DNA of 64,000 nt, from positions 5,171,501-5,235,500 of the forward strand of contig NZ_CP031153.1 of assembly GCF_003352465.1 (NCBI RefSeq), read 5' to 3'. Below, piece by piece: positions 36,084-44,297 of the stretch. The DNA is from Kordia sp. SMS9 (GTDB lineage Bacteria; Bacteroidota; Bacteroidia; Flavobacteriales; Flavobacteriaceae). A program made the translations under genes and the position numbers. A model generated the notes under the pieces. It was not told where the DNA came from and made no database searches. It saw only the letters and a list, made by a program, of their open reading frames with translations. Position 1 is the first letter of the stretch; the number at the start of each line of letters is the position of its first letter.

Positions 36084-37790
36084 TCAAGTATTTGAGTTTT
36101 TAATTTTATTTTTCAATTGTCGTATAAAAAACGACGGTTTTATGCCTGTTTTTTTATAAAAAGCCGCTGAAAACGATTGTTGTGTCTTAAATCCGCACTC
36201 TTCTGCAATGGCTTTTATGGTGTATTCTCTAAAACGTGCATCACTAGTAATTCGTGCTACAGCATAGTCAATTCTGAGTTGATTCAAGTAGTTGGCAAAG
36301 TTTACTTGTTTGACTTCATTGATGACTTTTGATAAATACGTTCCGTTCGTATTGAGTTCTTTTGCAAGCTGCGGAAGCGTATATTTTTTCTTTACAAATT
36401 TATCCGTCGTTTCAAACTTGGTGAGCTTCTCCAAAATATCATTTACCAAATCTTCTGGCAATTCTTTTATCGTATTTTCTACAGCAGTTGTTACTTTTTT
36501 TACAACTTTCTTTTCGCTTTCTTTTTTCTGCTCTTGTTCTGCTAATAGTTTGTGGAAACGTTTTTTATTGATGACTTGTTTTCGGAAAAAATAATAAATC
36601 GCACCGCCAAAAGCTAACAATAAAGATAACAGCACAATGATGATAATATTGTCTTTTGATTTGATCTCTGCTATAATTTTTTCCATTTCTTTTTCTAGAA
36701 GCTTATTGTCGTAATTGGTGACAATATTTTTCACCAAGTCTTCATAGTTTGTTTGAGAAATGTTACGAAACTTCTTTTCTTTCTTTATGTAATGCAGTTG
36801 ATTTTTTAAATCTTTTTTTTCGATGTAATAATCGTTTATATCTGCATACACGTCCAAAAATTCGGGAAGTACATCTTCCGTTACTTCTAATATAGAATCC
36901 ACTTTTAGAAAGTTTTCTATACTACTTCGGTTTAAAACTTTATTGGTTTTTCCGAGATATAAGTGTGCAAACGCTAAGGAAATTATTTCATTTCTGTCAT
37001 TGCCGAAGAGTTTTTGTGCTCGTGACAAACTGTCAAGTGCTTTTTTATATTCTTTTTTTAAGTAATAGTTAATTCCAGAATTTAACACAAAATAGTTATA
37101 TCCAGCTGTATCATTTATTGCCAAACTGCTTTTTATTCCTTTATTGATATAATAGGAAGCCGAATCCAATTCGCCTGTGTAGGTAAACGCGTGTGAAAGT
37201 GCAAACAATCCTCTGTTGTATTTTTTTGTTGCTTGATACCCGTTAGATTCTAAAAAATTTACGTATTCCCTGAATATTTTTTTAGACTCGGTATTTCTTT
37301 TGATTGTATTTTTTATCAGTCCGATATTCAAATTAATCGTTTGATATAATAAGGTATTTTCTTTGGCACGATCTAACGCAGTGGTAAAGTTATTAAGTGC
37401 CAATTTGTATTTTCCCAATCGATAATAATACCTTCCTTTTTGATTATATCCTTTGGCGGGAAACCGTTCGTTATTTTCTAAATCTTTCGTTCGAAATATA
37501 ATACTGTCACTGTATTTTAGTGATAATTCATTCAAATCTCCCAGGTAATAATCTGAATATTCAAGATAGGCTTCTGCGATTTCGGAAGTGTTTTCCGTTT
37601 GTTTTGCACGCTGTAATTCTATGCTTAGAGTTTTTAGGTTTGTCTTTTCAATTTTATCGGCTATGCTATTATTTTTTACAGTATCAACTACCCTTTCTGG
37701 GATATTATTCTGTGCGATCAATACAGCACTTAAAAACTGCAAGACCACTAAAAACAGTGATATTCCGATAAATTTTCCTTTACGAATCAT
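36084..37790 (-). CDS. TPR-containing membrane AraC-family regulator
   Basis: 568 aa: N-terminal signal or anchor (FIGISLFLVVLQFLSAVLIAQ), TPR-type helices from about 50 to 330 (YNQKGRYYYRLGKYKLALNN), one transmembrane helix near 385-405 (IIIIVLLSLLLAFGGAIYYF), a Lys/Glu-rich linker, and a C-terminal AraC double HTH (LPQLAKELNTNGTYLSKVIN, IKAIAEECGFKTQQSFSAAF). This periplasmic TPR/cytoplasmic AraC layout is common in flavobacteria. It lies between the GG peptide and the peptide exporter, which suggests, without proof, control of peptide production. Confidence 0.9.
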   Translation of the reverse strand: MIRKGKFIGISLFLVVLQFLSAVLIAQNNIPERVVDTVKNNSIADKIEKTNLKTLSIELQRAKQTENTSEIAEAYLEYSDYYLGDLNELSLKYSDSIIFRTKDLENNERFPAKGYNQKGRYYYRLGKYKLALNNFTTALDRAKENTLLYQTINLNIGLIKNTIKRNTESKKIFREYVNFLESNGYQATKKYNRGLFALSHAFTYTGELDSASYYINKGIKSSLAINDTAGYNYFVLNSGINYYLKKEYKKALDSLSRAQKLFGNDRNEIISLAFAHLYLGKTNKVLNRSSIENFLKVDSILEVTEDVLPEFLDVYADINDYYIEKKDLKNQLHYIKKEKKFRNISQTNYEDLVKNIVTNYDNKLLEKEMEKIIAEIKSKDNIIIIVLLSLLLAFGGAIYYFFRKQVINKKRFHKLLAEQEQKKESEKKVVKKVTTAVENTIKELPEDLVNDILEKLTKFETTDKFVKKKYTLPQLAKELNTNGTYLSKVINEVKQVNFANYLNQLRIDYAVARITSDARFREYTIKAIAEECGFKTQQSFSAAFYKKTGIKPSFFIRQLKNKIKNSNT

Positions 37791-38231
37791 GAATGGTTGG
37801 TGTATGATATGTATGCAAAACTTGAGGTGAGTTTTTTAACACACGTAAGTTACATTTTTTTTATAATAATTTATGAAAGATTTATAAATCGTGAATAGCT
37901 TCTCTTGTTTTTAGGCATACTTTCGACTTACATTTACAATAACAAAAACGATAAGCGATTCAAAAGCAAAGAAGTTTTTATCATAACAAAACTTCTAATT
38001 ACGATCTAAATTAGTTGCTTCTGAAATACATGAATTAAAGTTTAGCCGATTTCTTTAGGACATGTTCAGTTTGTGACTATTTAGATTAACGAATACTTTC
38101 TTAAAAGTATGGTTGTTGATTAACGAGCTACTAGTTGTTTTACCGACAGCTAGTAGCGAATCAACAAACTTGTCAAAATCAGCATAATTTACGGTAACAC
38201 AAATTATTATATAACTTTTAATTACCAAAAG
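37791..38231. other. Divergent intergenic region upstream of the ABC exporter
   Basis: 441 bp with no gene. It contains AGAAGTTTT/AAAACTTCT (37970-37996) and a larger imperfect inverted repeat (38113-38167, listed separately). Both would lie upstream of or in the leader of the ABC transporter gene. Confidence 0.5.
38113..38167 (+). promoter_or_regulatory. Inverted repeat ahead of the peptide exporter gene
   Basis: TTGTTGATT and GCTACTAG on the left (38113-38134) pair with CTAGTAGC and AATCAACAA on the right (38150-38167), with a four- to five-base bulge on one side. No T-run follows, so it is not an obvious terminator. It may be an operator or leader hairpin. Confidence 0.4.
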
Positions 38232-40097
38232 ATGCAACTCAACAAAGAAAATATTATCTATTTTTTGATTCTTGCGATTCTGATTTTAGCATTTGGCATC
38301 TTGTACCAAGTTATCCAATCGTTGACCATTGATGAAGATTCTGAAACGTTTCAAAAACGCCACGAAGTACGCAAAAAATGGTTTTTAAATATTATACAAC
38401 CCGATTACAAAACTATAAGTTACAGTATTCTTTTGGGAATCTGTATTGCTGTTTTAGGAATGAGCATTGCGGTATTTTCACAACAATTAATTGACGTGAT
38501 CCTGCCATCAAAAGATACCGAAATGCTCGTTTTCAGCATTGGTATTGTCACTTTTTTATTGTTGATAAAGGTATATTTTACTACGATTCGAAATCAATTT
38601 TTGATTTCGCAAAGTAAAAACGTGAACAATCGTATTATTGACCGATTTTACAGTTCGTTGTTGAGTTTGCCAAAACCGTTTTTTGATACTCGAAAGATTG
38701 GTGAGTTGGTCGCTCGATTCAACGATACACAGCGCATTCAAAATGTCATTAAAGTGGTGATTGGAAACGTAGTGATTCATACACTGATTACCATTGTATC
38801 ACTTGGCTTTTTATTTTACTATTCTTGGCAAATTGGGTTGATTGCAGCAATTATTTTACCGTTTTATTTCCTGTTGATGTATGGTTTTAATACCAAAATC
38901 ATCAAAGCTCAAAAAGAAATCATGCGCAGTTGTACCGATAATGAGAGCAATTATATCAGTTCACTACAAAATATATCCATCATCAAAAATACAAATAGAC
39001 AAAGTGTTTTTCAAAAATTGAATCAGCGCATGTATGGCGATTTTCAAGATAAAGTATTTCAACTTGGAAAAATTAATGTGCGACTGTCGTTGTTTTCAAG
39101 TGTATTTGGCGTGTTGTTTTTAATGGGCGTTTTGGTATACACTTCGTTTCAAGTGTACAGTGGCGTGATGCGTATTGGCGAATTGACTGCCGTTTTGTGC
39201 ATTGCAGGTTCGTTATTGCCTTCTGTAGCAAGTTTGGCGTTGGTTGCGATTCCGATCAACGAAGCCAAAGTAGCTTTTGACAGAATGTATGAGTTTACCG
39301 CTTTGGCGGAAGAAGACTCTGGAAAAACGCCGATCCAAACATTTACATCACTCGAAATTAAGAATGTTTCTTTTGGTTTTTCCGCGAAGAAACACGTACT
39401 AAATAATATCAATATTAAAGTTTCCAAAAAACAATGCATTGCCATTGTTGGCGAAAGTGGTTGTGGAAAAAGCACATTGGGACAAATTATCCAAAAGTTT
39501 TATTCCCACGAAAGTGGCGACATTATCGTGAATAATGAAATTCCACTGCAACAAGTGTTAACCAAAGATTGGCGCAATATTATTGGCGTGATTCCGCAAG
39601 AAGTGCCCATTTTTCCAAACACGGTTTTTGACAATATTGTATTGGGCGAAGAAGATACGCTTCAACATGTAGATGCGTTTATTACAGAATATGGTTTTGA
39701 CGATTTTATTCAGCGATTGCCCAAAGGATACGCTACACTTCTTGGAAAAGGTGGTATAAAATTATCTAACGGACAAAAGCAAGTATTGGCATTGATTAGA
39801 GTACTGTATAAAAAACCACAACTCTTAATTTTAGATGAATTCACTGCAACGATGGACCGAAAAACGGAGTTGTTTGTGTTTGAATTGTTAGCGCAATTGA
39901 AATCAAAAATTACCATCATATTCATTTCGCATCACTTACATCATTTAAAGCAAATTGCGGATGAAATTTATGTGATGCAGGAAGGAGAAACCAACATACA
40001 CGGCAATCATAAGACATTGCTAAAAACACCCAATTTTTACAGTGATTTTTGGGAAAAAATAGTAAAAACGCCTGAAGCGATAAACTACATATCATGA
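38232..40097 (+). CDS. Bacteriocin-type peptide-export ABC transporter lacking the C39 peptidase
   Basis: 621 aa. A short N-terminal segment with one hydrophobic helix (IIYFLILAILILAFGILYQV) leads into RKKWFLNIIQPDYK, the linker that in family members joins a C39 peptidase to the transporter. Six transmembrane helices (about 65-345) and an ATPase domain follow: Walker A GESGCGKS near 407, Q-loop VIPQE, signature LSNGQKQ (variant of LSGGQ), Walker B LLILDEF, switch His in FISHH. It should export GG-leader peptides; leader removal would need another protease. GG-peptide genes lie on both sides. Its stop overlaps a 10-codon mini-ORF (ATGA). Confidence 0.88.
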   Translation: MQLNKENIIYFLILAILILAFGILYQVIQSLTIDEDSETFQKRHEVRKKWFLNIIQPDYKTISYSILLGICIAVLGMSIAVFSQQLIDVILPSKDTEMLVFSIGIVTFLLLIKVYFTTIRNQFLISQSKNVNNRIIDRFYSSLLSLPKPFFDTRKIGELVARFNDTQRIQNVIKVVIGNVVIHTLITIVSLGFLFYYSWQIGLIAAIILPFYFLLMYGFNTKIIKAQKEIMRSCTDNESNYISSLQNISIIKNTNRQSVFQKLNQRMYGDFQDKVFQLGKINVRLSLFSSVFGVLFLMGVLVYTSFQVYSGVMRIGELTAVLCIAGSLLPSVASLALVAIPINEAKVAFDRMYEFTALAEEDSGKTPIQTFTSLEIKNVSFGFSAKKHVLNNINIKVSKKQCIAIVGESGCGKSTLGQIIQKFYSHESGDIIVNNEIPLQQVLTKDWRNIIGVIPQEVPIFPNTVFDNIVLGEEDTLQHVDAFITEYGFDDFIQRLPKGYATLLGKGGIKLSNGQKQVLALIRVLYKKPQLLILDEFTATMDRKTELFVFELLAQLKSKITIIFISHHLHHLKQIADEIYVMQEGETNIHGNHKTLLKTPNFYSDFWEKIVKTPEAINYIS

Positions 40098-40126
40098 AAA
40101 AGAAAAAGTTTAATTTACATAGTTAG
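40094..40126 (+). other. Ten-codon mini-ORF coupled to the ABC transporter
   Basis: ATGA overlap with the transporter stop, then MKKKKFNLHS and TAG. The residues look like the first ten of a GG-leader precursor (compare MKKKNLKSLK at 16073). It may be a decayed precursor gene or a leader peptide. Confidence 0.35.
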
Positions 40127-40146
40127 TTTAGTACGTTAAATGGGAT

Positions 40147-40327
40147 GAGAGACGAACACAGATTGCGGAATTTTTTTCATTAAGTTTTTAATTTTCAAGT
40201 CTAGTTCACTGGGAATGCTAGACGGTAGCAAAATGTGTAGTCTCTCAATTTTTAGGTTAGGGGAACCTATCATTATTTTTAGGCTGGCAAAGTGGTTCGA
40301 GTGACATCGCCACTTTGCCTTTTTTTT
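40147..40327 (+). ncRNA. Candidate structured RNA downstream of the peptide exporter
   Basis: A nested set of stems is visible on the plus strand: an outer stem GAGAGAC-GA-ACACA (40147-40160) with TGTGTAGTCTCTC (40234-40246), an inner GTCTAG (40199-40204)/CTAGAC (40218-40223), AGGTT (40254-40258)/AACCT (40264-40268), and a strong terminator GGCAAAGTGG (40286-40295)/CCACTTTGCC (40310-40319) with eight T. No coding frame fits. It could be a separate small RNA or the 3' UTR of the exporter mRNA. I recognise no known RNA family. Confidence 0.5.
40286..40327 (+). terminator. Strong terminator after the exporter/structured RNA
   Basis: A 10-bp perfect stem GGCAAAGTGG/CCACTTTGCC with a 14-base loop, followed by TTTTTTTT. 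Confidence 0.85.
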
Positions 40328-40470
40328 GCAACATACTGATAATACTAATTTTCTTAACATATTTAAAGTTATGTATGACGTATTTTTCATACAAAAATAC
40401 GGTATTACCGTAACTCATTGTTTGTTATTTCTAGTATTTTAAAGGATTACTAATTATAAAACAAATTATT

Positions 40471-40668
40471 ATGTTAAAAAAAATTTCAAGTTTGGGAAAA
40501 ACACTAAACAAAAAAGAACAAGGTGCTATTTACGGAGGTGAATTTTGCCTTTACCACTGTGTTGACGAATGTTACAATTCATTCAAACGAGAAGCTAATC
40601 GTGATGCATGTATTCAGAATTGTGTAGAGCTCGGAAGACTAGCTGCACAACAATGTGTAGGATGCTAA
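40471..40668 (+). CDS. GG-leader peptide precursor with twin CX3C core, 65 aa
   Basis: Leader MLKKISSLGKTLNKKEQGAI, then YGG (GG at 22-23), then a 42-residue core with seven cysteines. Cysteines 30, 34, 47 and 51 give CX3C-X12-CX3C in a predicted helical context (CVDECYNSFKREANRDACIQ), the pattern of helical-hairpin (alpha-hairpinin-like) peptides; three more are at 26, 62 and 65 (CVGC end). The gene follows the exporter and structured RNA by about 145 bases on the same strand and ends at its own terminator. Likely an exported disulfide-stabilised peptide; activity unknown. Confidence 0.8.
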   Translation: MLKKISSLGKTLNKKEQGAIYGGEFCLYHCVDECYNSFKREANRDACIQNCVELGRLAAQQCVGC

Positions 40669-40677
40669 TAAATTTAG

Positions 40678-40711
40678 GTACGCAGGAATCATTTCTCTGC
40701 GTACTATTTTT
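40678..40711 (+). terminator. Terminator after the twin-CX3C peptide
   Basis: GTACGCAG (40678-40685) pairs with CTGCGTAC (40697-40704), followed by TATTTTTC. Confidence 0.8.
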
Positions 40712-40747
40712 CTTCTAGCACCATCAAAATTGAATCAAATATTGGTT

Positions 40748-40870
40748 TTAACACCTTCTAAATGTTGTAATCATACGTTGTAAAGTTTCAACCAATTCTT
40801 CTTCTTTCCTAAAAAACGTTCTTGTATCTTTAATAAGAACAATAATCCGTTCAATCAATGGTGTGATCTT
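40748..40870 (-). pseudogene. Possible 40-residue coding fragment
   Basis: An open minus-strand stretch of 40 codons between stops, without ATG near its start, reads KITPLIERIIVLIKDTRTFF and ends QRMITTFRRC. The composition looks protein-like (charged amphipathic helix) rather than random. It may be the 3' remnant of a lost gene. No family recognised. Confidence 0.3.
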
Positions 40871-40959
40871 TTATTTTTAGGTTAGAAAATTTATAACTCA
40901 AATTTAATGCGTATGTATATTTTTATGCTGAAATTTGCATTCTAATAGAAACTACACGT

Positions 40960-42291
40960 ATGAAAAAGAATTTGATACTACTTCTCGCCTTTTTATGTGC
41001 TTTTGTGACCTTTGCACAGGAAAATTTACTACAATCTGGTCCCATGGTTGGCTATTCAGACTTTAGAGAAGCCTTGATTTGGGTACAAACTACGGAAGCT
41101 GCTGCGGTGAAAATTGGCTATTTTGCAGAAAATGAAGCAGAAAAGTTTACAGAAACTGTTCAAACGACGAAAGCTAGTGATTTTATTGCGAAGTTGACTC
41201 CGAACCAAGTAGACTATGGAAAAACGTACAAGTACAAGGTATATATCAACGATATTTTTGTTCCTAGAGATTATAAGCTAGAGTTTCAAACACAAACGTT
41301 GTGGCAATTCCGAACCGATCCGCCGAATTTTAAAATCGCGTTGGGTTCGTGTAGTTTTATCAATGAAAAGAAAGACGATCGCCCAAAACCGTATGGCGAT
41401 CAGTATCAAATTTTTAATTCCATTCTACAAAAAAATCCTGATTTAATGTTGTGGGTTGGTGACAATATGTATTTGCGCGTACCTGATTTTATGACTGAAA
41501 CTGGCATTCGTCATCGGTATAGACATACACGCGCTACTCCAGAAATGCAGGCTTTATTAGGAAGCGTGCATAATTACGCTACTTGGGATGATCATGATTT
41601 TGGTCCAAACAATGCCGATCGCAGTTATGTGAATAAGAAAATTACCGAACATGTTTTTAATGACTATTGGGGAAATTTAAACACCAATGCTGCTGGAAAT
41701 GGTGGTGTTACACAACATTTTGCATGGAATGATGTTGAGTTTTTTATGTTGGACAATCGCTATCACAGAGCGCCCAACAGAGATCCGAATGCGGATAAAG
41801 ATTATTTGGGAACACAACAATTAGATTGGTTGGTTGATGCGTTGACGAAAAGCAGAGCTACATTTAAAATTGTAATTAATGGTGGACAAGTGATCAGTGA
41901 TGTTGCCAAATTTGAAAATTATGCAACCTATCCCACAGAGCATGCCAAACTATTAAAACGCTTACACGATGCAAAAATTGAAGGTGTTCTTTTTATTAGT
42001 GGCGACCGACATCACACAGAAGTTTCTCGTATGGAACGTAAAGATGCCTATCCGTTGATTGATGTTACCTGTTCTCCACTAACCGCAGGAACGCACCAAG
42101 CAAGAGACGAAGGCAACACACATCAAGTGGAAGGAAAAACATTTTACAACCGCAATTTTGGCATTATGGAAGTAACAGGAAAACGAAGAGAGCGTGTGCT
42201 TTTGTTAACGATTTATGATTCTGATGGAAACAAAGCATTTGACTACGAAATTAAAGCCAACGACCTGCGATATCCAAGAAAAAGAAGATAG
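40960..42291 (+). CDS. phoD: PhoD-family phosphodiesterase/alkaline phosphatase D, secreted
   Basis: 443 aa with signal peptide MKKNLILLLAFLCAFVTFAQ. The N-terminal Fn3-like part precedes the PhoD metallophosphatase domain: ALGSCSFINEK, LMLWVGDNMYLR, TWDDHDFGPNNADRS, FMLDNRYHRAP, INGGQVISD and LFISGDRHHTEVS give the expected metal ligands. It probably releases phosphate from organic phosphodiesters outside the cytoplasm. It stands alone; no pho-box was identified. Confidence 0.92.
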   Translation: MKKNLILLLAFLCAFVTFAQENLLQSGPMVGYSDFREALIWVQTTEAAAVKIGYFAENEAEKFTETVQTTKASDFIAKLTPNQVDYGKTYKYKVYINDIFVPRDYKLEFQTQTLWQFRTDPPNFKIALGSCSFINEKKDDRPKPYGDQYQIFNSILQKNPDLMLWVGDNMYLRVPDFMTETGIRHRYRHTRATPEMQALLGSVHNYATWDDHDFGPNNADRSYVNKKITEHVFNDYWGNLNTNAAGNGGVTQHFAWNDVEFFMLDNRYHRAPNRDPNADKDYLGTQQLDWLVDALTKSRATFKIVINGGQVISDVAKFENYATYPTEHAKLLKRLHDAKIEGVLFISGDRHHTEVSRMERKDAYPLIDVTCSPLTAGTHQARDEGNTHQVEGKTFYNRNFGIMEVTGKRRERVLLLTIYDSDGNKAFDYEIKANDLRYPRKRR

Positions 42292-42305
42292 CTTTTAACT
42301 AGAAA

Positions 42306-42596
42306 CTATACATTTCCTAATGAATATGCCTGATAAAACCAATAGGCAACAGAAACACCTATAATTATTACTAAAAATAATGTTCTTTTTTGTAAGCGTT
42401 TATAATTTTTTTTCTTGAAATCAATAATAAGCAACCAAAAATATATACTGAAGGATATCAGAGAAAGAACAAGCATACTCCAACCTAACAAATTTGGGGT
42501 ATACACCGCCATTTTATATTCACTAGGTAATAGAAATATTAAAAAAGATACTAATAATCCTATATAGAAAAGATTGTTTATTCTTTCAAGTGTCAT
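42306..42596 (-). CDS. Small membrane protein, possible orphan immunity protein, 96 aa
   Basis: From the ATG at 42596: MTLERINNLFYIGLLVSFLIF with about three transmembrane helices (LGWSMLVLSLISFSIYFWLL, FLVIIIGVSVAYWFYQAYSL). Earlier starts in the same frame (ATG 42620, TTG 42674) overlap a coding fragment in another frame, so 42596, 11 bases after that fragment's stop, is the best start. Position right after a toxin-tail-like fragment and small membrane topology suggest an immunity protein. Not recognised as a family. Confidence 0.6.
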   Translation of the reverse strand: MTLERINNLFYIGLLVSFLIFLLPSEYKMAVYTPNLLGWSMLVLSLISFSIYFWLLIIDFKKKNYKRLQKRTLFLVIIIGVSVAYWFYQAYSLGNV

Positions 42597-42607
42597 GTTT
42601 TTAAATT

Positions 42608-42709
42608 TTAATTGTTGCATCCTAATTTGGTAATTGGTAATTCTCCTTTTAAAACTTTTTTTACTTCTTCCCAATCAGGGCGATTTTTGGCTTTTGTGAA
42701 CTGTAAAAA
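42608..42709 (-). pseudogene. Displaced C-terminal coding fragment B (33 residues)
   Basis: Between a TGA and its own stop the frame reads FLQFTKAKNR, PDWEEVKKVLKGELP, ITKLGCNN. It has no start codon and reads like the last helix and strand of a larger protein. It overlaps the end of the 148-aa gene in another frame and stops 11 bases before the next small membrane protein. This is the arrangement left when the C-terminal part of a polymorphic toxin is left beside its immunity gene. Confidence 0.45.
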
Positions 42710-43121
42710 TCATTAAATACGTTGCACAAGTATACACTATAAATTCTTCAATCAGTTTATAATTTATTCCTGTACTAGACGGAAAATAATATTGTCTTGT
42801 TGGAAATTGAAAATTATGTAAAAACAATAATATTACGATGCTAAAGATAGTAGCTAACAAATATCCTGTCCAAGAATTAATTTTTTTTACATTGTTAATG
42901 ATCATGTAGTAGCAACCTGTAACCAAGACATAGATCCAAAAATAAAAGGTAAAATCTAACAAAATATAGGAAACGGATGATCGAAAGTTTCCCCAAGTAT
43001 GTGCATATACCTGCAATGGAAAAATTTGACTCCATTCAATACATACTTCTAGTATTGTTTTTAGCAGAAAACAATATAGCGCTATAAGTACTATTTTTGA
43101 AACTACGTGTTTTAATTTCAT
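42675..43121 (-). CDS. Four-helix membrane protein, possible orphan immunity protein, 148 aa
   Basis: Four transmembrane helices are visible (KIVLIALYCFLLKTILEVCI, YILLDFTFYFWIYVLVTGCY, YLLATIFSIVILLFLHNF, IVYTCATYLMIFTV). The C-terminal tail HKSQKSP is read from fragment B DNA in another frame, so the natural end may have been replaced. The start is immediately after the stop of the 142-aa lipoprotein gene, so they form an operon. No family recognised. Confidence 0.65.
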   Translation of the reverse strand: MKLKHVVSKIVLIALYCFLLKTILEVCIEWSQIFPLQVYAHTWGNFRSSVSYILLDFTFYFWIYVLVTGCYYMIINNVKKINSWTGYLLATIFSIVILLFLHNFQFPTRQYYFPSSTGINYKLIEEFIVYTCATYLMIFTVHKSQKSP

Positions 43122-43550
43122 TTAGTATAAATTATCCGACCAATAAACTTGATGTTGCATGTAATTTTCTGCACTTAATTGTTCAATAATATAGATTGTG
43201 CCAAATGTATCTTTTTTAGAAAACATATCTCGCTTTTCATGTTCTTGATAAAGATATGAATGCGCTACAAAATTCATTTTTTTCATATCTTTCACTGTGA
43301 TCCGTGTACTTTGTTTGTTAACTTTAATAAAGCGCTCTTGACAAAAGAAAAAAGTTTTATTGTCTAACTTGTGCATCTTCCCGTGGTAGTTGATTGTAGA
43401 TGTATCTGCTTTTTTATTTGTTTTGGGTTTAACACAATCAATAGATTGACCATCTTGAAATAAGATATATATATCGTTCTTTTCTTGTCTGGAACAACTG
43501 AAAACGATTGAAATAGAAAATAAAATAAAAACTATTTTTATTCGGTACAT
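43122..43550 (-). CDS. Small lipoprotein, possible orphan immunity protein, 142 aa
   Basis: Lipoprotein signal IKIVFILFSISIVFSCSRQE. The mature part is about 120 residues, Lys-rich, with strands (DIYILFQDGQSIDCV, TFGTIYIIEQLSAENYMQH). The start codon overlaps the 3' end of coding fragment A by 13 bases, as immunity genes often overlap toxin genes. It is followed directly by the 148-aa membrane protein. Function unknown. Confidence 0.65.
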   Translation of the reverse strand: MYRIKIVFILFSISIVFSCSRQEKNDIYILFQDGQSIDCVKPKTNKKADTSTINYHGKMHKLDNKTFFFCQERFIKVNKQSTRITVKDMKKMNFVAHSYLYQEHEKRDMFSKKDTFGTIYIIEQLSAENYMQHQVYWSDNLY

Positions 43551-43708
43551 ATTTGATTGAGATTATTTGCTTTATAATTATTAATAGTATTCTCAATAGT
43601 TTGTTTTTCAGAAGCTGTTAATTCATTCCAAGCATCTGTTTCCATTAATCCGCGCCAAGCCAAATTTTTGTATAATGTTTGTGGGCTTTGATTATCGGGA
43701 ACAGCTTG
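43538..43708 (-). pseudogene. Displaced C-terminal coding fragment A (56 residues)
   Basis: Open frame after a TGA, without start codon: QAVPDNQSPQTLYKNLAWRG, LMETDAWNELTASEKQTIEN, then TINNYKANNLNQICTE and stop. Strongly protein-like, helical, and clearly the end of something larger. Immediately upstream lies a 28-29 bp copy of the signal-peptide region of the 184-aa lipoprotein, so the fragment was probably joined to it by a deletion. It overlaps the start of the 142-aa lipoprotein. Confidence 0.5.
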
Positions 43709-43727
43709 TCAATCCCAATAAAGTAAG
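43699..43727 (-). repeat. Duplicated lipoprotein signal-peptide segment (partner 44237-44265)
   Basis: GAACAGCTTGTCAATCCC followed by AATAAAGT and AGTA occurs here just after the stop of the 184-aa lipoprotein and again at 44237-44265 inside its own signal peptide (TLLGLTSCS), with one mismatch. The downstream copy lacks a start codon. Confidence 0.7.
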
Positions 43728-43730
43728 TAA

Positions 43731-44285
43731 TCATTGTTTTACTAAAGTCATTATTTTTGGAACTTGATAAGGTGGTGGCGCAGGAGAACCTTGCCAAACG
43801 TCACGTTTCCAAAGTACTGTTGGTGATTGTCCTATACCTGTAGCAGGAATATATTCTAAATTGAGCCGTTTACGACGTGATTTATATACAACATTAGGTT
43901 CATGATATGACAAATTAATTTTATTTGTATTATTTGGCTGAACAAAAAAACCACCAAAGAAATTTAGTGGATCTATTTCTTGATAGGTATTGTAAATTTC
44001 CACACCATTTTGAATGTATTTGAATTTACTTAACAATTGATCTTCATATGAACTTCCATTATCTTTTTTTATTTTTAGATAAAATGTAATTTCAAAAATT
44101 TCCGTTGCTGTTTCATATTTCCAAGTTCCTGTAAACTTAGCCAATTCACCATTCACATCTTTGTAATAATAAGTTATACCGTCTTGCTCTTGAAATCCTT
44201 TTTCGTTTTCAATTGGGATAATTGCTTGCGCCGTTGAACAGCTTGTCAATCCCAATAAAGTGAGTATTAATATATATTTTTTCAT
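43731..44285 (-). CDS. DUF6705-like lipoprotein, 184 aa
   Basis: Lipobox LILTLLGLTSCSTAQ, then YYYKDVNGELAKFTGTWKYE, a signature I associate with the Bacteroidota DUF6705 lipoproteins (conserved D-x-N-x-x-L-x-K-x-x-GTWK). The rest is beta-rich (FEITFYLKIKKDNGSSYEDQ, FKYIQNGVEIYNTY) with a Pro-rich end (GSPAPPPYQVPK). It follows the 498-aa lipoprotein by 12 bases and may be its accessory or immunity partner. Family call from memory. Confidence 0.7.
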   Translation of the reverse strand: MKKYILILTLLGLTSCSTAQAIIPIENEKGFQEQDGITYYYKDVNGELAKFTGTWKYETATEIFEITFYLKIKKDNGSSYEDQLLSKFKYIQNGVEIYNTYQEIDPLNFFGGFFVQPNNTNKINLSYHEPNVVYKSRRKRLNLEYIPATGIGQSPTVLWKRDVWQGSPAPPPYQVPKIMTLVKQ

Positions 44286-44297
44286 CTTTTATTTTTT

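Noticed and set aside
40136..40390. Minus-strand 84-codon frame overlapping the structured RNA
   Set aside because: Composition is not protein-like, and it is antisense to a well-formed terminator and nested stems.
42306..42674. 122-aa version of the last small membrane protein
   Set aside because: It needs a TTG start and its first 26 residues are read from fragment B DNA in another frame; the ATG at 42596 fits better.
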